From positions 69,822,476-69,886,475 of the forward strand of contig CM057231.1 of the NCBI GenBank assembly GCA_029891385.1: a stretch of DNA of 64,000 bases, given 5' to 3'. Below, piece by piece: positions 1-11,295 of this stretch. The position numbers and the translations under genes were made by a program. Each line of letters begins with the position of its first letter. Position 1 is the stretch's first letter. Origin of the DNA: Erythroxylum novogranatense. Its lineage: Eukaryota; Streptophyta; Magnoliopsida; Malpighiales; Erythroxylaceae. The notes below the pieces were generated by a model, which did not search any database, was not told the DNA's origin, and worked only from the letters and a program-made list of their open reading frames with translations.

Positions 1-880
1 ATGTGCATGTGACGAATAGAATGGTTCCAGTCTTGCCCAAACAAAAGCACATAAACATGTTCAAATCATTTTATCATATGCTCATACTTTCATGCTTTCT
101 CATCTTTTCATTTATACAAAATGCCATGACATATTTCAAGGCATAACATAAATATTTCAAAACCATTTTCCATTTCATCATCAAAATTCATACACCAAAC
201 ATATAAAGATTTTTCAAATCATTCAAGAGTAATAAATGCACCACTTATGAAGTAATTGAAATCATTTTATTTTCTTGATTTGTAAAAACGTTAATGGCTC
301 ATAACTCTATTATAAACATGTACCCCACCTTGATTTCCTTTCTTAAAGACTTGCTCAAAATGCCTCTTCTCTTGTTCCTCTTGCCTCTTTGATCCCCTTG
401 GTTCTTCACCAAATGAAGAGATCTTTGGCTCAAATGCAAGTTCTTCTCTTCCTCTACCTCTTTCTCTTCTTGAACCACTTCAAAATCTCTGTCAAAAGCT
501 AAGAAATGAAGAAACCCTAGCTCAACTCTCTTCTTTTCTCTCAACCACGAAAATCTCTCTTTTTTTCTCTCTTTGATTTGTTATTTCTCTTTATCTCTCC
601 CAATTCACATTTTTTTCTTCTTCTTCTTCAACAAGACCACTTTTTGATCTTGTCCTTTCAAAAATACCCCTCCTGTCCTTTGGACTTTCCATTTTTTCCC
701 TTCTTTCATTTACCTCCTAACTCCTTTAATCTTCTTAAACACCATATTAACTCTAACTTAATTCAAATCTTTCCATCTAATTTCAAATCTCTATTTATGC
801 CCATCAAATTAATGATTCAATTCTAAAAACAATGAAATAAATAAATCAATAACAATTGAAAAAATTTTTGGGGTCCAACA
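1..880 (-). mobile_element. 3'-coordinate end of a long gypsy-type LTR (partial)
   Basis: The stretch ends in GGGGTCCAACA at 870-880, the same kind of end as the other minus-oriented long LTRs in this window (for example GGGGCCCAACA at 49907). The segment at about 30-160 resembles the solo LTR near 48480-48620 in word order. It contains no protein-coding gene; the short open frames at 299-826 are pyrimidine-rich LTR sequence. It abuts copia gag sequence, so it probably inserted there. The other end and target duplication lie outside the window, so a solo LTR cannot be told from the 5' LTR of an element extending left. Confidence 0.7.
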
Positions 881-1078
881 CTTATGATTCGAAGAAAAAA
901 AGCTAAAAGAAGAAGAAGTCCACAGGGCCTAAGGGAGGTGTCAAGAAAGCAAAGAAGACTGCCTAGAAGGGAACTTGCTTCCAATGTGGCAAGGATGGCC
1001 ACTAATTGTAAGGCCTATCTGGAGTCCTTGAAGCAGAAGAAAGCATCTAATGACATTTAGACCTAATACATACTGATG
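881..1078 (+). pseudogene. copia gag fragment with CCHC zinc knuckle
   Basis: The translation is lysine-rich and then gives a CxxCGKDGH zinc knuckle start (CFQCGKDGH) at about 980-1005, with stops just before and after it. In copia Gag this knuckle binds element RNA during particle assembly. The upstream capsid part is cut off where the LTR at 1-880 begins. It can no longer be translated. Confidence 0.75.
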
Positions 1079-1953
1079 TATGTGGTCTGATGTCCATACA
1101 TGCCAAAGGTGTTTTCATATACTTCATTACCTTTATCGATGATCATTCTTGATATAGGTATGTTTATCTTAAAAGATACAAGTATAAAGTCTTTGAAAGG
1201 TTCAAAGAATTTAGAAATGAAGTTGAGAACAACTTGGGAGAAGCATTAAATCACTTCGATCGGATTGAGGTGCTGAATACTTAAGTCAAGAGTTTTTAGA
1301 TCATCTCAGGGATAATGGAATATTGTCCCAGTGGACTCCACCTTACACGCCATAACACAATGATGTGGCTAAGAGGAGAAACCAAATCTTGTTAGACATT
1401 GTGACGTCTGTGATGGGTTTAGCGGATTTACCAAAATCCTTTTAGGGGTATGCACTCGAAACTTTTGTTTAAGTATTAAACAGAGTCTCATTCAAGTCAG
1501 TTGATGTTGCCGCATATGAGATATGGACTAACAAGAACCCCTATCTTTCTCATACGAAAATTTGTGGTTATCCTGCTTACATGAAGCAAATTGATTCAGA
1601 TAAGTTTGAAGCTAAATCTGTCAAGTGTCTATTTGTAGGATATCCTAAGGAAACTATAGGATATCAATTCTACCATGTTTCGTAACAAAAGGTGTTTGTT
1701 TTAAAACATGTCTTTTTAGAGAAAAAGTTTCTTATAAGAGAAGACAATAGGAGCAAAATTGAACTTGTGGAAGCTCAAGATGCTCAAATAGACGCAAATC
1801 AACTGCCTGAACCCGAGACTATTATTCATGAAGATGAAACAATAGTTTAACCTTCTGACACACAAGAAGTTTGTAGGTCAAGTAGGATACGTCATGTTCC
1901 TGAGAGATATGGATTTCTCATAAGTGAACTGGATGACGTATTGCTCATAGAAG
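1079..1953 (+). pseudogene. copia integrase remnant
   Basis: Broken frames give integrase-core pieces: a segment reading LHTDVCGLM then FITFIDDHS near 1070-1135, and the copia motif around IWTNKNPYLSH followed by CLFVGYPKET near 1525-1660. Stops and frameshifts interrupt these pieces repeatedly. The end, up to about 1950, is the linker between integrase and reverse transcriptase (RSSRIRHVPERYGF is visible near 1877-1918). The family function is insertion of element cDNA into the host genome; this copy cannot do it. Confidence 0.8.
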
Positions 1954-2790
1954 ATGATGAGCCTTACTACCTATGAAAAGGTTTTGAAGAGTTCAGAATC
2001 TAACAAGTGGCTTCAGGCTATGAAATCTGAAATGTACTTTATGTATGAAAACCAAGTATGGAATTTGGTTTTCCCACCTGAAGGGATAAAACCCATAGGG
2101 CGCAAATGGGTTTTAAAGAAGAAAACTGACATGGAGGGTAATGTAGTTACCCATAAAGCTAGGCTTATAGCTAAAGGTTATCGTCAAAGGCAAGATGTTG
2201 ACTATGATGAAACATTTATCACAGTAGCTATCCTTAAATCCATTAAGATACTTCTAGCCATGGTCACTCATTATGATTATGAGATATGGCAAATGGATGT
2301 GAAGACAAATTTCCTTAATGGAATCCTAACCAAAGATGTGTATATGACACAACCTGATGGTTTCTTATCCATGAATGAGGAAAAGGTATGCAAGTTTCAT
2401 AAATTCATTTATGGATTGGAGTAAGCATCCAGGAGTTGAAATATTTGATTTGATGAGACAACCAAAGAGTTTGGTTTCTTATAAACTTTGGATGAGTCGT
2501 GTGTGTAAAAGAAGGTTAGTGGGAGTGCAATCATGTTCCTTATACTGTATGTAGATGACATATTGTTAATAGGAATAATGTCTCTGCTTTGCAATCAGTC
2601 AAATTTTGATTAACTAAGAACTTCTCTATGAAAGATCTTGGAGAAGCAACTTATATTTTAGGGATAAGGATCTATAGACATAGATCTAAGTGGTTGCTTG
2701 GTCTTTCTTATTCTACATACATAGAAAAGATGTTAAAAAGGTTTAGCATGGAGCAGTCCAATAGAGGTTATCTTCCCATGGTACATTAGA
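1954..2790 (+). pseudogene. copia reverse transcriptase remnant
   Basis: An open stretch at 1954-2424 carries the start of the RVT_2 domain: KWLQAMKSEM, then NQVWNLV, KWVLKKKTD, ARLIAKGYRQ, and DVKTNFLNG. After a stop the frame resumes, and LYVDDILL, the catalytic YVDD box, is readable near 2540-2570. Sequence after it (LGEATYILG) continues to about 2790. At least three stops break the domain. This enzyme copies element RNA into DNA in the cytoplasm; here only fossil motifs remain. Confidence 0.88.
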
Positions 2791-3521
2791 TTACACTCTC
2801 TAAATTTATGTGTCCAAAGACACAAGAAGAGAGGACTCACATGAGTTTGATCCCTTATGCTTCGTCTATAGGATTAATCATGTACGCTATGTTATTTACA
2901 AGACCCGATGTATCGTATGCTCTAAGTATTACAAGCAGATACCAGTCGGACCTTGGTGAGGCTCATTGGGTGGCTATCAAGAATATCTTTAAGTAATTGA
3001 GAAGAATTAAGGATGTATTCTTGGTATATGGAGAAGGTGATCTTATGGTAAGTGGGTATATTGATGCAAATTTCCAATATGATAGGGATGACTCCAGATC
3101 CCAGCTCGAAAATGTATTCACACTGAATGGTGGTCTAGTCAATTTGAAACAAAAGATGACTATAGATTTGACGACAAAGGTGGAGTATATTACAACTTCA
3201 AAAGCGGCAAAGGAAGTAGTTTGAATCAAGAAGTTCATTATGAAACTTGGTGCGGTTCTAAGCATCGTTAAACCGATGCAGTTGTATTGTGACAACAACG
3301 AGGCTATAGTACAAACGAAGGAATCGAGGTCTCATCAGAAGTACAAACATGTACTCATGTGCTACCATTTGATTAGAGAGTTTACTGGTAGAAATGATGT
3401 TAAGATAGAGAGAGTTCCCACCAATCATAATATAGTTGATCCGTTGACTAAGCCTATTTTTCAAAAGAGTTTTGTGTCACATGTACACGCCTATGGTATT
3501 AGATATCAAGGCAATTGACTT
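2791..3521 (+). pseudogene. copia RNase H remnant
   Basis: Fragments at 2808-2996 (SIGLIMYAMLFTRPDVSYAL), 2997-3224 (DLMVSGYIDANF, then KVEYITTSKAAKE) and 3240-3518 (QLYCDNNEAI, then HKYKHV-like QKYKHV and NIVDPLTKP) follow the copia RNase H pattern in order. In-frame stops at 2994 and 3222 separate them. The last stop at 3516-3518 lies 20 bases before the LTR start, the normal position for the end of copia pol. Confidence 0.85.
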
Positions 3522-3538
3522 TAGTGCAAGTAAGAGTT

Positions 3539-4553
3539 TGTTAGAGAAGTGCTCTAAAATCAGTCATCTTTAACACTTATTATAAAAATCATTTTATGAT
3601 TAATAAAGACATTTTTCATTATGTCAATGTTCATACGTTTATGGATTTGATGTTGATCTTAAATTGATTTAATGAAGTACTTGATACAAATTATAGCATG
3701 GAGGAAATCATGATAAGATTATGATAATGTGATTCCTATTATGTGTAATTATGTTAGTATCTAAAATTTCCTTAATCATAGGATTAATGAGATAGGATAT
3801 CGTTAATCTGGATATACTAGCATATGTTATACTCTTTAATTAGGTCAAGAAGAAGATCTCATAAGCAGTAGAGAGTTGTTTAGAGTTAACATGTGGGTGC
3901 TTACTAAGGGTAGTAAGTACATTGGATTGACCTACTATGAGACAATCAAATGGATATTCTATTCCAATTCCAATGATAGTCTCATCATAGCAATGGTATA
4001 AGTATCCTTTAACTTGAGGTGCTCAAGAATATCTCGAATACTATTCCTGTTCTTTGACTCCATTCATCGGTGCCTTTCAAGGGTTACCCATAGGGTGGTA
4101 ATTGGGTACATCTTGAGGTATTTGAAGGTAATTGAGTAGCCAATAAAGGATTCACCACTCTTGATTGAAGGAGATGATACTCACGGCCTCTTATCAGGGT
4201 CATTATTCAGGAGTTTGGTCAAAGCAGATATGTGTCATGAAGAAAGTCTTCAATAATAAATAGAGTAATGAGATCCTTAGGACGAGATCTAATGTTACTT
4301 AGGCTAGATGTGACACAATTAGTCTATTGGGAGTTGACATTTTGGCTATACTTTGAACCAAGTGGGCTATAAATGGTGAAAGGAAGAATTGCATGGGAAC
4401 ATTGCGTACGGAAGGGTTCGTAGTCAAACTAATGACTTTCCAATCAATTGCGGGTCATGATGTGTTGCTAGATACCACTCTTGAATTACTCGAATTAAGT
4501 GTTAATTGAAGTGGCCAACATAACTGGGAGCCTAATGGGTCACACACATAGGA
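3539..4553 (+). mobile_element. copia T1 3' LTR, first part
   Basis: Begins TGTTAGAGAAGTGC and follows the solo LTR at 56395 along its length. Shared blocks include the AATAAAGACAT-like segment near 3600, CATAGGATTA near 3777, TAGTAAGTACATTGG near 3912, and GGTCATGATGTGTTGCTAG near 4454. It stops at 4553 where T2 inserted. Confidence 0.82.
4549..4553. repeat. Target site duplication TAGGA (left of T2)
   Basis: TAGGA directly precedes the TGTTGGAACC end of T2 and recurs at 16568-16572 directly after its GGGGCCCAACA end. A 5-bp duplication is usual for LTR elements and marks T2 as a single insertion into the copia LTR. Confidence 0.9.
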
Positions 4554-5062
4554 TGTTGGAACCCCTCCCCGGTGAGTCGGGGGTCCGACGTCCTACGTGA
4601 CATCTGGAGGCGCACCTCACGAGGGAGGAATTCCTCACCATAAAAGGAAACTCGAATCGAACTTATCTTAATGTCATCCTAACAATCCACCAATAAAATT
4701 TAATCTTTTTTGGGCCCATAATTAAATCCGATTCCTAAGCTAAAATGAAATTCCATGTATCTATAATAATTAGAAACGAAAATCACTTCAATCGGAGCTC
4801 CCGAGATCAAGAAATCACCGAAATACAGAAACATGTTCAATATGTCTGACTAATTGTCTCTCTTTAATAAAATCCGACAAAATTCAACTTAATCCCAAAA
4901 ATTATAAACTTTTGCATGAGGGGATAGAAATTTTTCTTAGAAAACCAATGCTTCGAAAATCGAGTGAATCGAAGGTCAAACGAAAAAGTTACAAGCAAAA
5001 GAGTGAGAGGAGGTTTATTTTGGGAAAAAGGACAAATCAAAAAATGAAAGAAAACCAAAAAG

Positions 5063-5101
5063 CCCTTGCGAGCGTTCGCTCTTGCGAGGGCGCCGGCGAG
5101 T
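5063..5101. repeat. GC-rich island in T2 3' LTR
   Basis: A short GC-rich block inside AT-rich LTR, with CTTGCGAG twice and the small palindrome AGCGTTCGCT. The flanks (AAAACCAAAAAGC and CCGGCGAGTCCGAAATTCC) match those of the island at 13602-13697 exactly, but the content differs in length. Confidence 0.8.
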
Positions 5102-5164
5102 CCGAAATTCCATATATATATGTATACATAAGATGATTTTTTTTCTTTGGAAACCAAACATTAC

Positions 5165-5895
5165 ACCTGAATTTTTTGAAAATTTATAACTCTTCATACC
5201 GAATTCCAAAACTCGCAAATTTGGTATCAATAAAAAGGTAAAAGGAAGCTCTACAACTTCCATGAAGGATTGAAAAACTATTTTTGCCTTTAAGGGGCTC
5301 AAAAATTGCTTCAAAGTTTCTGCCTCTAAATCTAAATTTTCCATAAAATGGCAGAAACTCGGAAATTTATATCTTTTAACACATAAGTACAAAAATGGTA
5401 CATTGTACCTCATTGAAAAGATAAAAAGATTATCTACAAGTTTCATGAAGGGAGAAAAAATCAATTCAATCATTTAAAGGGGTAAAAACACTCTCAAAGT
5501 TACTGCCTATATAAAAGCCAATGAAACAGTAACTCTACCTAAATGAACAGTAACTGTCATCTTCTCAACCTCATAACTTTTTATTCCTAACTCCAATAAT
5601 TTCATATTATACATCAATAGAAAGAAGAAAAGATAATCTACATTTTCTATGGAGAGTTCAAAAATCAAAATAGACTCCAAGGGGGTGAAAAACCCTGCTA
5701 AAGAATATGTCAAACCAAACTCTTATGAACAGAACTGAAAATTTTCAAACCTTATATCTTCTTCATCTTAAGTCCAAAAGGGAAAAATTCTATATCATTT
5801 GAAAGCTCTCAACAATTAATACAATCTTCAAGAAGGCATCTCAATTCAATTCAAGCCCTAAGGAGGTCTAAAATACAAATCAAGTTTCTGCCCAT
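5165..5895 (-). repeat. Degenerate modular repeat in T2 LTR (about four units)
   Basis: Blocks recur with the same internal order: ATAACTTTT-like, AATTCCAAAA-like, ATCAATAGAAAG-like, CTACAACTTTCATGAAG-like, then a purine-rich GGGG(G)TCAAAA-like block and TCTGCC. Anchor words are at 5251-5267 and 5434-5450, 183 bases apart. Units begin near 5165, 5360, 5568 and 5745. The matching units in the other T2 LTR begin near 13785, 13960, 14165 and 14345. Confidence 0.7.
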
Positions 5896-6212
5896 TTTAA
5901 GGAAAATTGGACAGCACCTCCCCTAAAAGTGCTCTAGCCAAAATCTTCAATTTTCTCTCCATTACCTGCATAAAACTCAGTCTTTCAAACTTTCACAACG
6001 CAACCCAAACCAAATATACTTCAAAGGCAGTAGCACACTCCTAAAATTCCAATTGTTTCCAAAACTTAAAGTGATCTCACTTTACTCTTTCTTTTTTGTC
6101 AAGTTTAACCATACAACCATACATTCTTAGAAAACATATACAAGATACATTTAAACTTCAAAACCTTTATATTTACATGGAAATAAGTCAATACAAAGCT
6201 TCAGAGGGCATC

Positions 6213-6217
6213 TAGCC
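6213..6217. repeat. Target site duplication TAGCC (left of T3)
   Basis: TAGCC precedes TGTTGGGACC and recurs at 10959-10963 after GGGTCCAATA. The uninterrupted site is visible in the other T2 LTR as CATCTAGCCCGATTACATCC near 14805. Confidence 0.9.
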
Positions 6218-7451
6218 TGTTGGGACCCGATTCGGAAACCAGATCCCAACCGAAAAGCAGGAACGGATACGAAGAACGAGGCGAATTCAAATAGGATAAA
6301 TTGAATTCGATAACGACAAACAAACCGAAAAACGGAAGCAAAGCGAATGTAAATCGAATATGGAATCGGAAGAAGCAAATCAGAACGGTTACAATCAAAG
6401 TCTACAAATGAAGACAAATCGAATCGCATAATAAATGTCCGACATCCGTGAATAAAGAAGCAAATCGGAGGGAATGTATCGAAAGCAAATCGAATAAACA
6501 TAGAGAAACGCAAATGCAAATCGGAACCGAATAACAAATCGGAAGAATCCCTATAATCGAATCATAAGGCGGAGACAAACGAAATAATCAATCAAACCGA
6601 AACAAATTTTTCGACATCCGTTGGAACAAATACACTCATCGCGTTGGAATTCCTTTTACTCAAACTGTCCCAAAATCCGGTATAATTTTTTTTTCTTTCT
6701 TTTCTTTTTCTTATAACCATCATATTCAAACTCATGCCAATCAATTACAAATAATTCCCACTTTTGGAAATTCATCCATATACAAATCTCATATTTATCA
6801 TGCTCTTATGTACATGCAACTAAGTCCAAAACCTCATTTTTATCCTAATTTTATCGAAAATTCGGCAGCATAATAGCTACCTTTGACCTAACTCAAAACC
6901 TGCAAAGGTTCAAAATATACTTCTAAAATTCCAATCAATTACACTCTCATCAAAATCCACCGGACCCTCCGTCCGGGATCTCAGCATATAAACACAAACT
7001 TATTTCTAAACTGTTTCAAATTGTTATTCATGTCCAACTCATTTCAGTCTTCAATCCATATTCAAAACACATTCTACATATCCAAAGACTATGAATTCTT
7101 CAAGTCAATATACAAATCATAAATAGAAATCAATCATATTCAAATCACATTCATATATTTCCATAGTTCGCATCCAAACACAACCCAAATTCTATTCATA
7201 AGCAAATCCCATAATCCATGAACCGCATATAAATCCATTTCCATAGCACAATTTCTTATACAATTTCAATAATTTCATACATATCAAAATTTAATTTCTT
7301 ACAAATCCTTAATGGCTTTTGAAACCATTTACAAACTTATACAAAGATCCAAACTACTCAAGATACAAAAACATACACAAATCGAACTGGTGTCTGACGG
7401 TCTTTCATCCGATCTCCTACTCGAATACACGGAGATGGGGATGACAGAAGT

Positions 7452-7466
7452 GAGCTAAAATAGCTC
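7452..7466. repeat. Short hairpin conserved among long LTRs (T3 copy)
   Basis: GAGCTA-AAA-TAGCTC is a perfect 6-bp stem with a 3-base loop, followed by GTGGATAATA. Counterparts: 11140-11153, 14991-15004 and 48132-48145. Confidence 0.6.
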
Positions 7467-9835
7467 GTGGATAATATGTTTATATATTGAAAATAAGTGA
7501 AATCATATTTAGAAAAACTTTACCATTTATTTCCGAAATTTCACGTTAGAAATTTGGCAAATTTCTTATTTTCACACTTTTCAAAATATTGCCAAAACAA
7601 ATGCAATCACTCTTGGTTGAAAAACCACCATAAGTTATTTCTCAAAATTTTCACATTTTGTTTTAAGGTGATGCAATGCAACGCACTTATAAATGAGCGA
7701 AACACACAAACACATCAAATGGTCTCGATTCGGTCCAAACAGAACGTATTGCACATTCCGATAGTGGTCCTGCAATGGTAGTGAATAGAAGCGTTATTAC
7801 ACTTTCCCGCATAGCGGTCTAGTGTAGCCGTGAAGGGAGTCCGAAATCGGAGCTCCTATGCCACTAGCGGGCAGTCGGGAGAAGGCTTTAAACAAATAGA
7901 GACAGTGCACTGACTCACAAGGGACCTAACCAAACCCACATAACACATAAGCGAAAAGGAAATTCAAATTGCCCGAAGGCACTTTTCAAAAATCCTGATT
8001 TTTCCCATTTTCATATCTCAACCACATATCCAAGCATGAAATCACATATAGCCATCCACATTCAATCCAAATTCGTCAATTTGATCACGTGTCAATCCAA
8101 ATCATAAATATGAATGCAATGTATTTCTTTAAAACATAACTCAAACATATACATATTCATAATGCACATTTTCAAATTTATCTAATAATTCAAAAAACAT
8201 GAATTTCTTCAATCTTGTAATTTCTTAAAATCATTTCTAAAATAAGGAATTTAATCCTTTGAAATCATAATCTTTCAAACATTTACATAAACAAAAATTT
8301 TTCAAAGCTTTTCTTCTTGATTTTTCAAATCACATGCTTATGCTTAAAATTCAATAAAGAAACGTACTACCCACCTCATATCCATGCTAATACTTTGTCC
8401 AAAGCATCGAATCTCCAAATTCCTTCTTCTTTCCTCAACTTTAAAAATTCCCTAAGCCATAATTATCCAAAATAAATATCATAATTTGCATAATCCTCAA
8501 ATTCTAAAATTTGACCTAAACCAATTCATCCAAATTCAATCTCATAATTCACCAATTCTTCAAAACCAATTTCATATTTCACAAACCCATATTATTATCT
8601 ATAATTCTAAACCAAAATTTTACAAAATCCTCAAACATACATTTAAGCCTAAACCTTAATTAATTTTCCATCCAAAATTAAACATAACCTAAGGCATATA
8701 CATCACAACTAGCTTCATAAATCACATACCCAAGTTATTTTCCATATTTCCAAACCAAAATTTCAAGAAAATTCAAAACTTAAACATTTTCTCTTACCTC
8801 TTTTCTTCTTCAATCTTCGAATTTTCCAAGCCCCATGGAAAGCTTTCATCCTCTTTCCTATCTTTCCCTTTGAATTAACTCAAAACCCAAGCTTAAAGAC
8901 CCAAAAAATTCAAAATATTGTTTTCTCTCTCTTCTTCCTCCATGGACGAACCTTCTCTCTTCTTCCTCTTCTTATTTTCTTTCTTTTCTTCTAGAATTAT
9001 CGTGCTTCTTCCTCTCAAAAACGACAATCATCTTCCTTTTATAGTGCAAAATCATTAAATAAGGGTCAAATGACCCTTTTGCCCCTCTCTTTAAGTGGAC
9101 TTCCCAAAATGCCCCTAACTTCATGCTTACTTGCGGGTTTAATTCACACTATCAATTTGAAGGAATTTGTCAAAACTTCCTTCTAGAAAAATATTCCTCT
9201 ATGTCTTAATTTCGTAATGCCACAAGAATCATCCAATTCGGAGCACTATGCCAAAAATTATGCGCAAAACATTTCGGGTTGTTCATATTCTAACACATTT
9301 TCCATGTATGATTCTTTCCATCCAGAAATTAACATTCTTAATCCCAAAATTGACATTCGATGTCTTCATAAAATTTGTAGCCTTATGTCTCTAGTTTAAT
9401 TCAAAATAAGAAGCACCTCATTTCGATTCCTAGATAAAAAGTTATGCTCAAAACACTCTCAGATATTCCTATTCCAAAAACTGCACTCTAATTCGGACTT
9501 CCATTCATAATTTGAAGGTCTTAGGGCCAAAATTGACATTTCATTTCTTCGTATGATTTGTAGCCCCATGTCTTAATTTTATTTCGCCTCAAGAATCACT
9601 TCAATCGGATCTCTACAGATCCTGAATTTCTAAAAATACTGAACTATGTTCGGAAAATTTTCCGACTCACTTTGATTAAAATAATCAACCTTAATTTAAT
9701 CTAAAAAATTCACAAGTTTTCCATAAAAATAAAATTCACTGTCTTAGGAATCCAACGCTTCAAGAATCGACTCAATCGGATGTCGGACGGAAAAGATATA
9801 AATAAAAGATTGAAGAGGGGTCATATTTCTTAAAA

Positions 9836-9975
9836 TCTGAAAATAATAATTAAATAATTCAAAATAATAATTAAATAATTAAAAAATAAAATTAATAAAA
9901 ATTATATAATTAAATAATTCGAAAATAATAATTAAATAATTAAAAAAAATAAAAATTAATAAAAAAATTATACAA
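9836..9975. repeat. AT-rich imperfect tandem repeat
   Basis: Repeats of AATAATTAAATAATT(C/A)-type words inside T3, almost free of G and C. Confidence 0.75.
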
Positions 9976-9984
9976 AACCCTCAT

Positions 9985-10010
9985 CACTAGGGCGACGTAT
10001 CGCCCTAGTG
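9985..10010. repeat. Perfect 11-bp inverted repeat in T3
   Basis: CACTAGGGCGA and TCGCCCTAGTG flank a CGTA loop. It occupies the place where the related LTRs carry their GC-rich islands. Confidence 0.85.
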
Positions 10011-10104
10011 AAATCTCTTCTTTTTTTTCTTTTCTTTTTCAAAAATATATATATATATAATTTTTTACACAATTACATATATATATATTCAAACTTTTCA
10101 AAAA

Positions 10105-10810
10105 TCGTAGCTCTTGATTCCGAATTCCAAATTTGACAAATTTGGTGTCTATGGAAAGCTTGAAGGAAGCTCTACAACTTCCATGTAGAACTCAACAATC
10201 AATTTCGTCTCTAAAGGGGTCAAAAATTAAGTCAAAGGCACTGCCCCAATTTAATATATCCCTAAACAAATGCCAACTTTGAAAATTCATATCTTTCAAC
10301 TCCAAAATCTAATCATATCATATTTTATATCAATTCGAAGATCGGAAAGTCACCTACAACTTTCATGAAGGACATAAAAATCAATTTGACTCCTAAGGGA
10401 GTCCATTTTTCGGTCAAAGATTCTGTCCTCTATTATTCATGCTAAAACCATAACATAAACTTGTAAAAATCATAACTTATTGTTCCTTGATCGAACAATT
10501 CCATACTTTATATCGAAATAAAGATCAAATCAAATCCTTCAACTTTCATGAAGAACTTTAAGGCTCAATTAACCTCTAACTAGGTAAATTTTCCAGTCAA
10601 AACTTTAACCATAATTTTGATATAAGTCAAAAGTCAACCCTATCACACATAAACTTTGAGGTAAATTTTCGATGATTATAACAGTCCATCCACTCATAAC
10701 ATCCACTCCCGATATCGAAAAATTGCAAACTTTATGGCTACAGAAAGCTCTTGGCATAATCTACAAGTTTCATATAGACCATTTTTTCAAATTTTGCCTA
10801 AATCAAAAGT
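10105..10810 (-). repeat. Degenerate modular repeat in T3 (about four units)
   Basis: Same module as in T2. Anchor words CTACAACTTCCATGTAG at 10172-10188 and CTACAACTTTCATGAAG at 10354-10370 are 182 bases apart. Further units begin near 10460 and 10670. Confidence 0.7.
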
Positions 10811-10958
10811 CAACCCTTCAAGGTCAAAAAGTCAAACTTTTCACAATTTTTCATATTTTCACTCTTTTTCTCTTTAGTTCTTGTTTTTCAACTCTATTTA
10901 AATCAACACCTTCATTTTTAAATATTTCTTATTTTTACTCAAAAATCGGGGTCCAATA

Positions 10959-10963
10959 TAGCC
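10959..10963. repeat. Target site duplication TAGCC (right of T3)
   Basis: Partner of 6213-6217. Confidence 0.9.
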
Positions 10964-11295
10964 CGATTACATCCAAAATAACAAAAGTTAAAGTACAAAG
11001 AACACAAATTGTCCAAAAGGCTAGCTAAAGGTTTGTTTTCTGAAAACAGGACTTCGAAAGCAAAATGCATTGGAGTATGCCTCAATTCGATACGGTGACT
11101 CGGTTTCTCGCTCGACACCTGTGGAGAGAAAAAGGGGGTGAGCTCGACGGCTCCTTGGGTAATAACTTAATAAACGAGAAATAAACAAAAACCATTCTTC
11201 ATTTATTCATTTTCACAATAATAACACATTAAGAAAAGCATTTTCCATTTTCAAATCTCTTCACAGAATTTATCACATCACAATTTACAAACTAA

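Larger units (their letters stand above)
6218..10958 (-). mobile_element. Solo LTR T3, 4.7 kb, nested in T2
   Basis: Bounded by TGTTGGGACC and GGGTCCAATA with the 5-bp duplicate TAGCC. I found no gag or pol motif in it, so it reads as a solo LTR left by LTR-LTR recombination. It is a diverged relative of the T2 LTR: the stretch at 7780-7930 matches 15225-15360 in word order (CCCGCA.AGCGGTC, CAGTGCACTGACTC), and 10105-10810 holds the same kind of 182-bp modules. Its length is unusual; a further unseen nested insertion cannot be excluded. The open frames inside (7497-7781, 10672-11028 and others) look like chance. Confidence 0.8.
4554..11295 (-). mobile_element. T2 3' LTR, truncated and split by T3
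   Basis: The parts 4554-6217 and 10964-11295 together align by eye with 13101-15146 of the other T2 LTR. The join to protease sequence at 11295/11296 occurs after AAACTAA, which the other LTR also has at 15140-15146 before continuing differently. It carries about four degenerate copies of a module of about 183 bp at 5165-5895 and a GC-rich island at 5063-5101. Confidence 0.85.

Noticed and set aside
5015..5473. 152-residue minus-strand frame and the similar one at 13562-13912
   Set aside because: LTR repeat-module sequence; differs in frame and length between the two T2 LTRs.
6218..10958. T3 as a complete element
   Set aside because: No gag, pol, primer site or second LTR seen; a long solo LTR is the simpler reading.
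10672..11028. 118-residue open frame
   Set aside because: Crosses from T3 over the target duplication into T2, so it cannot be an old gene.
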